A DNA stretch of 58,295 bases, taken from positions 1-58,295 of the forward strand of contig JADLAT010000018.1 in assembly GCA_020848095.1 (NCBI GenBank), given 5' to 3'. Source of the DNA: Alphaproteobacteria bacterium. GTDB lineage: Bacteria > Pseudomonadota > Alphaproteobacteria > Micavibrionales > Micavibrionaceae. This document shows, one piece after another, positions 1-10,400 of this stretch (its first letter is position 1; each line of letters begins with the position of its first letter). The notes beneath the pieces are model-generated. The model ran no database searches. It was not told the origin of the DNA and saw only the letters and a list, made by a program, of their open reading frames with translations. Made by a program: the position numbers and the translations under genes.

Positions 1-573
1 ATTCTAGCCAATCCAAAAACCTGCCTTATCCTCGATGAGCCCACCACTGATCTGGATATGGATACGCTCGACATGCTGGAGGAGGTTCTCTCCGCCTATA
101 CCGGCACCTTGATTGTGGTTTCGCATGACCGCGATTTTCTTGATCAGACCGTCACCAAAATTCTGGCCTTTGAAGGCAATGGCCGGGTAGAGCTGCATAT
201 TGGTGGCTATTCGGATTACCTTCATGCAAAAACTCTGGAAGATGCGGAGCAGACTCCGGTAAAAAATATCTCACCTGCTATAGAAAAACCTCAGGCGGCA
301 GAGCCGGCCACCGCTGCGCCGATTGTTCAAAAACCACGGAGACAGCTGACCTATAAGCTGGAGCATGAGTTAAAGCAACTGCCGCAAAAAATTGAAAAGC
401 TTGAGAGCGAGGTTGCGCTTTGCGATGATTTGCTGGCTGATGCCGGTTTTTACGCCCGCGATGCCGATGCCTTTCATGAAACGGTTAAAAAGCTTGCTGA
501 TTTAAAAACCAAGTTAGAACGCTATGAAAATCGTTGGCTGGAAATTGAAGCTATGAAAAGCGAGACGGAATAG
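1..573 (+). CDS. uup: ABC-F family ATPase, Uup-like, C-terminal part (truncated by window start)
   Basis: Only the last 190 codons are in the window; the frame is open from base 1. The visible part holds the end of the second ATPase domain: Walker B with catalytic Glu (LILDEP), a D-loop reading TTDLD where the family usually has TNDLD, and the switch histidine in VVSHDRDFL. A Pro/Ala-rich linker (about codons 80-110) then leads into a Lys/Glu-rich C-terminal coiled coil of about 75 residues ending in RWLEIEAMK. That coiled coil is the hallmark of Uup among ABC-F proteins, where it helps bind branched DNA or the ribosome. These are soluble proteins without membrane segments. The family is certain; Uup rather than another ABC-F member is likely. 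Confidence 0.85.
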   Translation: MLANPKTCLILDEPTTDLDMDTLDMLEEVLSAYTGTLIVVSHDRDFLDQTVTKILAFEGNGRVELHIGGYSDYLHAKTLEDAEQTPVKNISPAIEKPQAAEPATAAPIVQKPRRQLTYKLEHELKQLPQKIEKLESEVALCDDLLADAGFYARDADAFHETVKKLADLKTKLERYENRWLEIEAMKSETE

Positions 574-640
574 GCCCAAACGTCAAAAACCAAATTTTCC
601 GCACTTCTTTTTTGCCCCCTTTTATGCTTTTATTTTCTGC

Positions 641-1528
641 ATGGGCCACTTCTATTCCAAAGAGCATAGCGCACAACTCCTGCGCGTGGGGATCGCCGTT
701 TTATTAGTCTCCGGCTGCGCGGCGGGCAGTATAAGCGCTTTTTCAAGTGTGGGTAGCCGTATTACTTTTGCGAATAATCTCGCAGCACATGCCCGTTTAC
801 AGCGCAAAGACCTGCATACCGGAGGTTATACACTGGCCAGTTGGCAAAGGCTTGATGCACCCGGCGAACCCATTCACCTGTATATCGAAGGCGATGGACT
901 GGCATGGCTGTCGCGCCGCACACCCTCGCTGGACCCAACGCCAACACAGCCGGTTGCCCTGGAGCTGGCTGCGCTGGACCCCGCGCCCAATGTTGTTTAT
1001 CTCGCCCGCCCCTGTCAGTATATTGCGCAAGCGCTTAATCCGGGCTGTCATGTGGAAAGCTGGACCGGAGGACGATTCTCAGCAAAGATCATACAAAGTA
1101 TGAATGCAGCCTTATCGCAGATATCCACTGACGGCCACGGCGGCGCGTTTGATCTGGTCGGGTTTTCGGGCGGCGGCAATATTGCCTTGCTTCTGGCGGC
1201 CCGGCGCGAGGATGTTGCCAGTGTACGCACGGTGGCCGGCAATATTGATGTTGAGGCCGTCAACCGGCATCATAAAGCCAGTGCTATGCCCCATTCTCTC
1301 AACGCGGCAGATATCGCGGCGGATATTAAGAGCATTCCGCAAATTCATTTCACGGGTACGAATGACGAGATTATCCCTCCTGATATTTATGAAGGGTATA
1401 AAAACTCCGCCGGCGTTTCCTCTTGTATCGCACATAAAGTGGTGAGCGGCGCTACCCACACGCAAGGATGGACCGCGCAATGGCCCGCATTACTGGCTTA
1501 CCCCCTGCCCTGTCAGGACCCGCAATAA
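641..1528 (+). CDS. Putative lipoprotein alpha/beta hydrolase
   Basis: A 295-residue protein with a lipoprotein signal: Lys/Arg in the first 15 residues, a hydrophobic stretch, then lipobox LVSGC with the lipidated Cys at residue 26. The rest fits an alpha/beta-hydrolase: a nucleophile elbow GFSGGG with Ser176, a likely acid Asp242 in GTNDEI, and His273 in GATHT near the C-terminus, in the correct order and spacing for a catalytic triad. Extra cysteines (residues 105, 116, 262 and 291, approximately) could form disulphides in the periplasm. The substrate is unknown; esterase or lipase-like activity on an envelope substrate is an inference. There is no clear ribosome-binding site before the ATG. 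It stands alone between the ABC-F gene and a terminator. Confidence 0.7.
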   Translation: MGHFYSKEHSAQLLRVGIAVLLVSGCAAGSISAFSSVGSRITFANNLAAHARLQRKDLHTGGYTLASWQRLDAPGEPIHLYIEGDGLAWLSRRTPSLDPTPTQPVALELAALDPAPNVVYLARPCQYIAQALNPGCHVESWTGGRFSAKIIQSMNAALSQISTDGHGGAFDLVGFSGGGNIALLLAARREDVASVRTVAGNIDVEAVNRHHKASAMPHSLNAADIAADIKSIPQIHFTGTNDEIIPPDIYEGYKNSAGVSSCIAHKVVSGATHTQGWTAQWPALLAYPLPCQDPQ

Positions 1529-1640
1529 AAACCGTCTTCCTGATTTTTTAAAGATGCGTGCCGAACGTGGTTTGGCTCAATTCTTATGATCTTTTCATGG
1601 TCCCTGAAAAATATTCGTAACACTCCAGCCCCCCATGAAA

Positions 1641-1668
1641 AAAGCCCCGCCGTTACGGGCGGGGCTTT
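1641..1668. terminator. Bidirectional Rho-independent terminator
   Basis: A perfect GC-rich stem (GCCCCGCC with GGGCGGGGC around a short GTTAC loop) is flanked by AAA on the left and TTT on the right, so it can stop transcription from both sides. It lies between the converging hydrolase gene and the autotransporter gene. Confidence 0.85.
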
Positions 1669-1695
1669 CAATTCATTATATATGGGTCTTACGAC

Positions 1696-4600
1696 TTAGA
1701 ATTTGTATCCGGCACGGATGTAACCACCGTGAGAGTCGTAATCGGATTTGTATTCGTAGTCATAGTTACCGCTAACAGACCAGTTATCCACTGTGTAAAG
1801 AGACAGGGACGCACCGACGTTGAACGTACCATTGGCTGGATCAGCACCTTGTGTGTTGAAGGAAGCGCCACCACCTGTGAAGGTCGAGGAGGATTCAACC
1901 TCATCACCGATCAGGTCATGACGGTAGCCAACATGCAGACCGGGAACAACTTCGTTACCGTTAGCCTGTTTCAGGTTCCATTTTGCGTCTGCGCCAATGC
2001 CCAGTTCGAAAATGTTCAGGCTGTCGTTGTCAACATTCAGGTTTGCACCACCAGCACCGGTTTCTGTGTAGTCATCAATCGAGATGTGCTGGTAATGAGC
2101 CAGTACATTCGGTGTGATAACCGCGTTACCAACAGCATAGTCACGGCCCAGTTCTGCGTAAGCAATGTACTGGTCGCTGTCGTAGTCGGCGTTGGCATTC
2201 AAGCCAGCAACACCACCTACATTGTGACGTGTCTGATCGATGTTGTTACGAGCATAACCAAGGTTACCAGCTACGTATGTTGACTGACCGAGGTCGTAAT
2301 CGCCGTAGAGGCTGACCTGGTAGCTGTCAATATCGCTTTCGGTTGTGTTGGCATTTTCAGAGTCAACATCTGAGTTGGCGTAGCTTAAAGCCAGACCAAG
2401 CGTAGCAGCATCAGAGACATTCTCTGTGTCGATACCGACAGCAACCCCGTATGTATCGGCGTCATAGCCATCGATACCATCGCGTCTGTCTTGCTCAGCT
2501 GTTTTACCGAAGCCCTGGATCCAGGCTGTCAGGCCTTGACCCATGTTCCCCGTAGCAACGCCGGTTTCATTCGTTCTGAGTGAAGCCAGACGTGTGGAGG
2601 TGATGTCAAGAGACTGAACGGATGTCTGGAAACCAGAAACAACCGCACCGCCGTCAACCGTTGGGCCAACAGATTCAAGAACATCGTTTACTTCTTCCTG
2701 CGTTGAAGCCTGGTTCAAAGCTGTCTGGACATTGTCCAGCTCAACTGTGCCACCATTTTGCAGATTCTCAAGAACCGTCGCGACATTCGCATTGTTGCTG
2801 CTTGTCGAGGCCGTTACAGAAGATGTACGCGTTGCGGTCACAACCAGATTGTCATTGTCAGCCACGTCTTGCGCGAAAGAGAGCAAGAAGCTGTTGTCAG
2901 TGATGTTACCAGCCGTCAGGTCAGCAACACCGCCGCCGCCTGTACCATCGATCAACGTGAATGTTTGACCGCTTGTGATGTAACCGGAGCTATTAGCAAC
3001 GCCAACATTTACCAGAGCGGCGGCATCAACAGTTGCCGCACCACCGGAGGTGATCTGGCCGCTCGTTGTTGCACCTGTCAGGTTAAACGCCAAGGATTGA
3101 GCGGCATCAACATCAACCGTACCAGTAACGGCGATTGTGTTGGAACCAACAGTCGTTGTGTTTGCAGCTTCGAAGTTACCGCCAACAGTCAATGTTTTGC
3201 CTGTGCCTGTCAGGGTCAAAGCTTTCAGCTCCGTCCCGTCAACACCGACGTCACCCGTGATTGTACCGGCGCCCTGGAAGACGGCCGTACCTTCATTCAG
3301 TGTCCCTGTCAGGAGGTCATCACCGATCACATGCGCGGCATCAGCAAATGTCGCCGTACCATCACCCGTGAAGTTTACGTCCTGCGTTGTGGTCACAACA
3401 CCTGTGAAGGTGGCGGAACCCGTACCAACATTGATGTCATCGCCAGCAGTTGTTGTACCGGCCACGCTCAAGGAGCCTGCGCCCACTGTTACGCTGCCCG
3501 CGGCATCAACATTACCGGAAATGGCAACTGATTTACCAGCTACGCCGTTGGCGTTTACTGCCAATACGGAGTTAGCGGCGGCACCGATGCTGCCCGTTAC
3601 GGTTGAGGAACCGGAGAAGTTTACAGTACCCAGATCATCGGAAGTATCCTGGATCGTTCCTGTAAAGTTGGCCCCATCAGCAAATGTTACAACGCTGGCC
3701 GTGTTGTTGAAGTCAATATCGTTGGTGACAGTTGTGTTACCAGCGAAAGTAGCCGTACCGGCACCACCGAAGGTGATGTCAGCAGCATGAACGGTCGAAC
3801 CGAATGCTGTCGTGCCTGTACCGTTCAGCGTAATCAACTTCAAAGAGTTGCTTGCGCCAACCGCGCCGGAGATGTCCACAGTGTTACCTGTAGAAGCAAC
3901 CGTTAACGTACCGGAACCAGCGTTACCGGATGTGTTGTTGATTGCGCCCGTAAGGTCGGTTGTGGCCGCAAGATCAACGAAACCATCGCCGGACAGGTTA
4001 ATGTTACCGGTGATTGTCGTGCCGTCAAAGTCGAGCGTTCCTGTAGAGGAAACTGTCATTGTTGTAGCAGCGACCGTGCTTGAGAACGTCGCGATACCTG
4101 TTCCGGTCATGTTGATAGCAGCGATAGAGGCCGTACCACCGACTGCGCCGTCGATGACGTTATTACCGCCAGCAGCAACGTCCTGAAGAACCAGTGTCCC
4201 GCGACCAGCTGTGCCGGATGTGTTGTCAAGCGAGCCGCTCAACTCAGAGTCATCACCCAGAGTAACTGTACCGGTCGAACCCGTAAAGTCGATGTCCGAA
4301 TCAGAGTCTGCTGCACCCAGAACCAAGGCCGCACCAGCACCGATGTTAAGATCATCGGCGTCAACTGCCACAGCCGTGGCTGTCAGTGTCTTACCAGCAG
4401 CAATGTTCAATTCACCGATGTTCGTTCCGCCGATTGCATTTGTCAGTGTGAAGCTGTCATTGAAGTTTACAACCCCTTCGCCAGCACCAGCGCCATCGAT
4501 TGCGCCCAAAGTCAGGCCAGTTGCGTCATTAATATTCAAGATACCGGTTGTTGCGATGTCGATAGAACCCGCGCCGCCAACATTGGCTGTGCCCGTTGTC

Positions 4601-5106
4601 GTGTCAGAGATTGTAACAACCCCGCCAGCGGAGATATCAATGCCGTTTGTTGTGGCGATTGCGATACCCGCGGCAACCGCGTCAACATCCAAAGTACCGG
4701 CAACAACAAGGTTTGCTGCGCCGCCGCCTGTAAGGTCGATATTACCGGAAGCCACCCATGTGTCAGTCGCGGCAACAGTCAATTGAGCCAGTTCGTTCGG
4801 GTTTGTACCGATATTGCCCGTTTGTGTAATCGTGATGCCGGAGCCATCGGTTGTCAGAATACCCGTACCGGCACTACCGCCTGTGGCACTGTCAATATTG
4901 CTCACGAGGGCAAATGTTGTATCAAACGTTACGGTATCACCGTCTGTTACTTCCAGTTCCGCACCGGGGTCCGCACTGAGTTCGCAGTTGGCTCCGCCTG
5001 TTGGATCCGCGCAAGCTGCGGCCAAAGCAAGATTAGGTGCCACAAATGCGCCGACGGCTACCAAAGCCGAGCCGACCAGAAGTGATCTTTTTAAATTAGA
5101 TGTCAT
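1696..5106 (-). CDS. Autotransporter (type Va secretion) with long Gly/Thr/Ala-rich passenger
   Basis: An 1136-residue protein. Residues 1-29 form a Sec signal peptide (KRSLL, hydrophobic core, cleavage near ALA-AA). Residues about 30-860 are a low-complexity passenger rich in Gly, Thr, Ala, Val, Asn and Asp with recurring motifs such as NTSGNAG, GTLTV, ITGDVG and TATFAG, as expected for a beta-helix. Only two cysteines are present, both just after the signal peptide. Residues about 865-1136 form the outer-membrane barrel: GLTAWIQGFG at its start, alternating aromatic strands, and a terminal YKF ending in Phe, the signal for BAM insertion. A ribosome site (AAGGGG) lies 8 bases before the ATG. 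The passenger has no visible protease or lipase motif, so an adhesin or surface-layer role is inferred. Monocistronic. Confidence 0.9.
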   Translation of the reverse strand: MTSNLKRSLLVGSALVAVGAFVAPNLALAAACADPTGGANCELSADPGAELEVTDGDTVTFDTTFALVSNIDSATGGSAGTGILTTDGSGITITQTGNIGTNPNELAQLTVAATDTWVASGNIDLTGGGAANLVVAGTLDVDAVAAGIAIATTNGIDISAGGVVTISDTTTGTANVGGAGSIDIATTGILNINDATGLTLGAIDGAGAGEGVVNFNDSFTLTNAIGGTNIGELNIAAGKTLTATAVAVDADDLNIGAGAALVLGAADSDSDIDFTGSTGTVTLGDDSELSGSLDNTSGTAGRGTLVLQDVAAGGNNVIDGAVGGTASIAAINMTGTGIATFSSTVAATTMTVSSTGTLDFDGTTITGNINLSGDGFVDLAATTDLTGAINNTSGNAGSGTLTVASTGNTVDISGAVGASNSLKLITLNGTGTTAFGSTVHAADITFGGAGTATFAGNTTVTNDIDFNNTASVVTFADGANFTGTIQDTSDDLGTVNFSGSSTVTGSIGAAANSVLAVNANGVAGKSVAISGNVDAAGSVTVGAGSLSVAGTTTAGDDINVGTGSATFTGVVTTTQDVNFTGDGTATFADAAHVIGDDLLTGTLNEGTAVFQGAGTITGDVGVDGTELKALTLTGTGKTLTVGGNFEAANTTTVGSNTIAVTGTVDVDAAQSLAFNLTGATTSGQITSGGAATVDAAALVNVGVANSSGYITSGQTFTLIDGTGGGGVADLTAGNITDNSFLLSFAQDVADNDNLVVTATRTSSVTASTSSNNANVATVLENLQNGGTVELDNVQTALNQASTQEEVNDVLESVGPTVDGGAVVSGFQTSVQSLDITSTRLASLRTNETGVATGNMGQGLTAWIQGFGKTAEQDRRDGIDGYDADTYGVAVGIDTENVSDAATLGLALSYANSDVDSENANTTESDIDSYQVSLYGDYDLGQSTYVAGNLGYARNNIDQTRHNVGGVAGLNANADYDSDQYIAYAELGRDYAVGNAVITPNVLAHYQHISIDDYTETGAGGANLNVDNDSLNIFELGIGADAKWNLKQANGNEVVPGLHVGYRHDLIGDEVESSSTFTGGGASFNTQGADPANGTFNVGASLSLYTVDNWSVSGNYDYEYKSDYDSHGGYIRAGYKF

Positions 5107-5292
5107 GTGATTAACCCCTTGAGTTATTTAACGTTGATAATGAAAAGATCGAAAACCTATCGGCCCCCGAATTTCCCCTTTGAGAAACTATAAAGTTCTT
5201 GTGAACCCGCACCTTAAAAAAAAACCGGACCTGTCCCATGAGGGACTACGAGCTACCCCGGATTGATACCAAAATTGATTCCCCCCATCAAG

Positions 5293-5346
5293 CCTCATGC
5301 AATCTGAGGTAATAAAAAAATCCGGCTGTGTTGCTATTATGCAACA
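5293..5346. other. Hairpins in the gap between autotransporter and IalB-like gene; weak terminator candidate
   Basis: The 260-base gap 5107-5366 has no convincing gene. It holds two short stems: CCTCA/TGAGG (5293-5309) and TGTTGC/GCAACA (5329-5346). On the minus strand the second stem is followed, after 8 bases, by a run of seven T, so it may terminate the IalB-like transcript; the spacing to the T run is longer than usual. Confidence 0.35.
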
Positions 5347-5366
5347 AAGTGGGTTTCCACGGAGAA

Positions 5367-5930
5367 TCAAGGTCTTATCGTGGCCAGCGCCTTGTCAAAG
5401 CCATCCAACGGCAGATTTACCGTCATAGGCTTGCCTTCTGCATTGGCAAAAGTGACCGCCATAAGCTTTCCGGATTTCATCTCGCTCAAAAGCGTTTCAT
5501 CCAGCGTTATACGGGCGACACAACCCGCAGGAAGACACGTATTGATTGAAAATCTTCTGGGTTCCTTTTCATCCACCTTTAACGCGCCGCCGGCCTTAAC
5601 CAATACACCCAAGGGTAAGACCACTACGCCGGTGGCCGAAACAGCCCCCGCCGGGAAGCCCACGGCAAACTCCATAAATCTTTGCCTGGTTTCCTTGACG
5701 GACAGGCGCTGGAACGCCTCACAATACGGTGGCTTGCCCTCAACCGTGTCGCAACGGCTGCCCCAATTGCCGAAATATTGCTCCGTAGATTTAACATTTC
5801 CCTTCGCCGCATCCGCGGCGGTTTCCTGTGCCTGCGCCGCAGAACCGGGCGCAGCATTGCGGTTTTTCATCAAAAGAAATCCGCCAACGCCAGCGACAAG
5901 AACAACGGCAACCAATACAATCCATTTCAT
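5367..5930 (-). CDS. IalB-family (invasion-associated locus B) envelope protein
   Basis: A 187-residue protein with an N-terminal hydrophobic segment (residues 3-21) that is a signal peptide or membrane anchor, followed by an Ala/Gln-rich linker and a globular domain starting with FGNWGSRCD, the opening motif of the IalB family. Four cysteines (in SRCD, PYCEA, NTCLP and AGCVA) could form two disulphides, consistent with a periplasmic location. IalB was named from Bartonella invasion but homologues are widespread in free-living alphaproteobacteria, where their role is poorly defined, so the name does not imply pathogenicity. It is monocistronic, between the autotransporter and the efflux operon. 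Confidence 0.8.
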   Translation of the reverse strand: MKWIVLVAVVLVAGVGGFLLMKNRNAAPGSAAQAQETAADAAKGNVKSTEQYFGNWGSRCDTVEGKPPYCEAFQRLSVKETRQRFMEFAVGFPAGAVSATGVVVLPLGVLVKAGGALKVDEKEPRRFSINTCLPAGCVARITLDETLLSEMKSGKLMAVTFANAEGKPMTVNLPLDGFDKALATIRP

Positions 5931-5979
5931 GAGTAGATTTCCGGCATTTCTGCCGCCCTTATGTGATTTTTCCCATTAA

Positions 5980-6000
5980 AGCGCCTGATTTAACGGCGCT
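5980..6000 (-). terminator. Possible terminator of the RND efflux operon
   Basis: Stem AGCGCC/GGCGCT with a 9-base loop, about 95 bases beyond the efflux lipoprotein stop codon. On the minus strand it is followed by TTTAAT and then a mixed sequence, so the T tract is poor. It could also be a Rho-dependent end. Confidence 0.35.
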
Positions 6001-6094
6001 GAAGCTTCATCAAGAGCACAAGGCGGCGGCAAAATCAATCTGGCGCAGCGGAATATTCGCATGTTTGTGCCTGTGTTTTAATAGAGCGTTCCCC

Positions 6095-7459
6095 CTATAG
6101 CCCCACGGAAAGCGCCTTATAGAGCCGCATAAGGGCTTGCGCCTGTGCCACTTCCGCCTCGATCAGCGCCGATTGGGCATTATTCACCGTGCGCTGCACA
6201 TCCAGCACATCAAGGAAGGAAACCTCCCCCTCCTTATAAAGATGTTCTGAAAGACTAAGGGCGCGATCTGCATTTTTGTAAGCCTGATCGAAGGCGGACC
6301 GGCGATTGGTGATCTGCACATAATCATTTAAAGCCGATTCAACATCTGTGACCGCCTGAAGGACCGTCTTGCGGTAAAGCTCGTAGGCCTGCACTTCCCG
6401 CGCCTTGGCCGAATCGATCCGGCCCCTGATTCGTCCAAAATCAAGCAAGGATACCGCCGCGCCCGCCGCCACGCTCCAGACCGAAACGGACCCACCGCTC
6501 AGCCCGTCATTCACGCCAAAAAAGCTGCTCAGGCTTATTGTGGGGAATATATCCGCCGCCGCCGCTTCGGTCAGCGCGGTTTTTTGCTTTAACTCCAGAG
6601 CAGCCGCGCGGATATCAGGACGGCGCGCCAAAAGCGTTGCAGGGGCCAGAAGCGGCGCGATATTCCCGCTGGGGACCGGACGGGTTTGCGCGATAAGGGG
6701 CTGGAGTTCCTCCGGTAGGTGCCCCGTCAGAACGACGAGCCGCAGAGCGGCATTTTCAGCCTGACGCTCAAATTCCGACAGGGACGCTCTGGTGGTGTTG
6801 ACCAGTGTTTCGGAACGCTCAACATCGAGCTGCGGCGCTTCCCCTGCGTTTTTGAGTAGTTTCACAAGATTTAAGGTCTGCTGCTGAATCTCCAGATTGC
6901 CCTGCGCTATCGAGACCTGCGCGCGTGCGCCTTGCATATCCACATAGGCGCGGGCCACTTCCGCCACGAGGATAAGCGATACATCCTCGCGCCGGGCTTC
7001 GAGAGCCTTCAGGCCGGAATCTGCAGCAGAGAAGGCCTTGCGGTTGCGGCCAAAAAGATCCAGTTCATAAGAGGCATCAAATCCGGCTTCATAAAAGCTG
7101 TCTGTATCGCCCGCGCGGTTTTTCCCCCGGTTGGTCGATGCAGAAGCGCCGATCGCTGGCAGGAGACCACCAAAGGCGCTGCGCCGCTCGCCGCGCGCCT
7201 CTACAATACGGGCCTCGGCAATTTTAAGATCGGGGCTGTTCTCAAGGGCCAGATCGACCAACGCGGTCAGGGCGGGATCATTAAAATTCTTCCACCAGCC
7301 TTGCAGGGTTTCCGGTTCAACCATTTGCGCGCCCGGTTCCTGATGCTTTCCCCAGGAGGCCGGAAAAGCAACATCCCCAGGATCTTTCCCCGTTGAAAAG
7401 CAGCCAGAGAGCAGTGCCATCGTCAAAACTGCCGGTAAAAATCCGTAACGGTGTTTCAT
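6095..7459 (-). CDS. Outer-membrane efflux lipoprotein, NodT/OprM-like (TolC family)
   Basis: A 454-residue protein, typical for the NodT group. The N-terminus is a lipoprotein signal with lipobox LLSGC and acylated Cys20. Two repeats of the TolC-type fold follow, rich in Ala/Leu/Glu helices (for example ARIVEARGERRSAFGG near residue 85) and with a second repeat ending in SFLDVLDVQRTVNNAQ. It should form the trimeric channel through which the RND pump encoded just upstream ejects its substrate across the outer membrane. It starts 3 bases after the stop of the pump gene, so translation is probably coupled. Substrate unknown. Confidence 0.92.
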   Translation of the reverse strand: MKHRYGFLPAVLTMALLSGCFSTGKDPGDVAFPASWGKHQEPGAQMVEPETLQGWWKNFNDPALTALVDLALENSPDLKIAEARIVEARGERRSAFGGLLPAIGASASTNRGKNRAGDTDSFYEAGFDASYELDLFGRNRKAFSAADSGLKALEARREDVSLILVAEVARAYVDMQGARAQVSIAQGNLEIQQQTLNLVKLLKNAGEAPQLDVERSETLVNTTRASLSEFERQAENAALRLVVLTGHLPEELQPLIAQTRPVPSGNIAPLLAPATLLARRPDIRAAALELKQKTALTEAAAADIFPTISLSSFFGVNDGLSGGSVSVWSVAAGAAVSLLDFGRIRGRIDSAKAREVQAYELYRKTVLQAVTDVESALNDYVQITNRRSAFDQAYKNADRALSLSEHLYKEGEVSFLDVLDVQRTVNNAQSALIEAEVAQAQALMRLYKALSVGL

Positions 7460-7462
7460 CTC

Positions 7463-10400
7463 TTATGATCCTTCTATGCTGCGCTCAATACTGTTGTATC
7501 TGGCCGGTTTTCGGCTTAAGGCCAGCTCCAGTTTACGCAGGAGCACGTAAAAAACAGGCGTAAAAACAATGCCAAAAAAGGTTACGCCAAACATGCCGGA
7601 AAATACAGCCTGGCCGATGGCCCGGCGCATTTCCGAGCCTGCGCCGTGGCTGTGAACCAGTGGCAAAACACCCATGATGAAGGCGAAAGAGGTCATTAAA
7701 ATCGGGCGGAGCCTGATATGGGCGGCCTCAATGGCGGCCTCAATCACATTACGGCCCTGATGCTCCAGATCGCGGGCAAACTCCACGATCAAAATGGCGT
7801 TCTTACAGGCCAGTCCCGCCAATACGAACAGGCTGATTTGCGTGAATATGTTGTTATCACCGCCAAAGAAATACAGCCCGACCATGGCAGAGAGCATGCT
7901 CATCGGCACAATCAGGATCACCGCGACCGGCAGGGCGAAGCTTTCATATTGCGCGGAGAGCACAAGCAAAACGAGCAAAATACAAAGCGGAAAGATATAG
8001 ATTGTGGAGTTTCCTGCCAGAATTTCCTGATAGGTCAACTCCGTCCATTCAAAATCAAAGCCGGGGGGCAGCGTTTCCTTCAAAATTTTTGCCATGGCGG
8101 CCTGCGCTTCGCCGCTGGCATAGCCGGGCGCTGCGTTTCCATTGATGTCAGCAGAACGATAGGCATTATAACGCATGGCGATTTCAGGGCCATAGGTTTC
8201 CTCCACCTGAAGCACCGCGCCCAGCGGCACCATCTTGCCCTCAATGTTGCGGGTTTGCAGACGCAGGATATCGGACGGGCTGGATCTGAATTTATTATCC
8301 GCCTGCGCGATGACCTGATAAGTTCGACCGAACATATTGAAATCATTCACGTACTGGGAGCCGAGATAGGTCTGGAGCGTTCTAAACACTTCATCCACCG
8401 GGATGCCGAGCTGGATTGCCCGCGTGCGGTCCAGATTCACCAACAGCTGCGGTACATTTACATCAAACCCCGTGAAGACGCCCGTTAACTCTTTGGTTTG
8501 ATAGGCTTTACCTATTACATTTTGCACAACGGTATTGAGCGCGCCAACTCCCTGATCATTCCTGTCTTCGATCTGGAGCTTGAACCCGCCGATTGTGCCC
8601 ATGCCGCTGACCGGCGGCGGCGGGAAAATCGCGATAAAGGCCTGATCTATGCCCATGAATTTCTGCTGAAGGCTTTGCGCGATGTGCAAACCGGAGAGAT
8701 CGTGGTCGCCGGTGCGTTTATCAAAGCCATCCAGCGTTACAAACACAATGCCCGCGCTGGAAGAGTTTACAAAGCCGTTGATAGAAAGACCGGGGAAAGC
8801 CACAGCGCTCTCAACCCCCTCTTCCGCCAAGGCGATTTCAGACATTTTGCGGATAACGTCCTCCGTGCGCTCCAAAGTGGCGCCGGCGGGAAGCTGGGCA
8901 AAGCTGATGAGGTATTGTTTATCCTGCGGTGGTACGAACCCCTTGGGAACCAGCGTGAAGCTGAACGCGGCCAGGGCGAGCAAAACGCCGTAAAGCCCCA
9001 CCATAATCAATTTATGGCGTACAAAACGAGTGGTGGCCTTCTCATAACCATGAGAGCTTTTCTTGAAAACCTTGTTAAACCCACGGAAAAACCATCCAAA
9101 AAGACGGTCGATCAGCCGCGTAAGCCCATCCCTGGGTGCATCATGCCCCTTTAGCAAAATGGCCGAAAGCGCAGGGGAGAGCGTCAGGGAGTTAATCGTA
9201 GAGATCACCGTGGCGATAGCGATCGTCAAGGCAAACTGTTTGTAAAACTGGCCTGTAAGGCCGCTGATGAACGCGATGGGCACAAAAACACTGACCAGCA
9301 CCAGACCGATGGCAATGATCGGACCGGTTACTTCCCGCATGGCTTGAATCGTTGCAGCTCTGGGCTCAAGCCCGCGTTCAATGTTCCGCTCCACATTTTC
9401 AACCACCACGATGGCATCATCCACCACAATCCCGATGGCCAGAATCAATCCAAAAAGCGAAAGCACATTGATAGAGAACCCCAGCAACAGCATAATAGCG
9501 AAGGTCCCCACGATGGAGACCGGAACGGCGATCAGCGGGATAACCGAGGCGCGCCAGGTCTGCAAAAACACAATTACGACCAGAACAACCAGCGCCACCG
9601 CCTCCAGCAGCGTTTTAATCACGGCCTTGATTGAATCCTGTACAAAGACGGTTGGATCGTAAACGATGGAATAATCCACGCCCTCCGGAAAGTTTTTCTT
9701 CAACTCCTCCATCGCTTTGCGCACGTCATGCGAGATTTGCAGGGCATTGGCCTGCGGCGCGGCAAAGATTGGAATGGCCACCGCCGCCTTGTTATCCAGC
9801 AACGAGCGCAAACCGTAATTTTCCGCATCCAGCTCAATCCGCGCGACATCCTTAAGCCGTGTTATAACTCCGTTATCGCCGCGCCGGATAATGATTTCGC
9901 CAAATTCTTCCGGGCTTTGCAGACGACCTTGCGTGTTTACAGGCAATTGCACCTGCACCCCGTTTTTGTAGGGGGGACCACCGATCACGCCGCCCGCGAC
10001 CTGTATATTTTGCGCGCGGATCTGGTTTACGATATCGGTGGCCGTCAGCCCCAGCTCCGCCACCGCCTCGGGGTTGAGCCATATGCGCATGGCATAATTT
10101 CCGGAACCGAACAGCATCACCTGCCCGATACCCTTGATCTTGGCCAGTTGATCCTTGACATTCAAATTAGCAAAATTGCGCAGATACAACACATCATAGC
10201 GATCCGAAGGGGAGAGCAAATGCACGACCATCGTCAGATCAGGAGAGCTTTTAACCACCGTCAACCCCAGTGAGCGCGTCACTTCCGGAAGGCGGGGCAA
10301 GGCCTGAGCCACCCGGTTTTGCACAAGCTGCTGCGCCAGATCAATATCGGTACCGATTTTAAAGGTCACGGTCAAAGAAAGCTGGCCATCCGAGGATGCC

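Noticed and set aside
34..57. DEPTTDLD in place of DEPTNDLD in the ABC-F protein
   Set aside because: One substitution in the D-loop neighbourhood is within normal family variation, and the gene is only partly visible.
2758..4786. Several long frames antisense to the autotransporter
   Set aside because: They come from the biased Gly/Thr/Ala codons of the passenger and are Pro/Val-rich without motifs.
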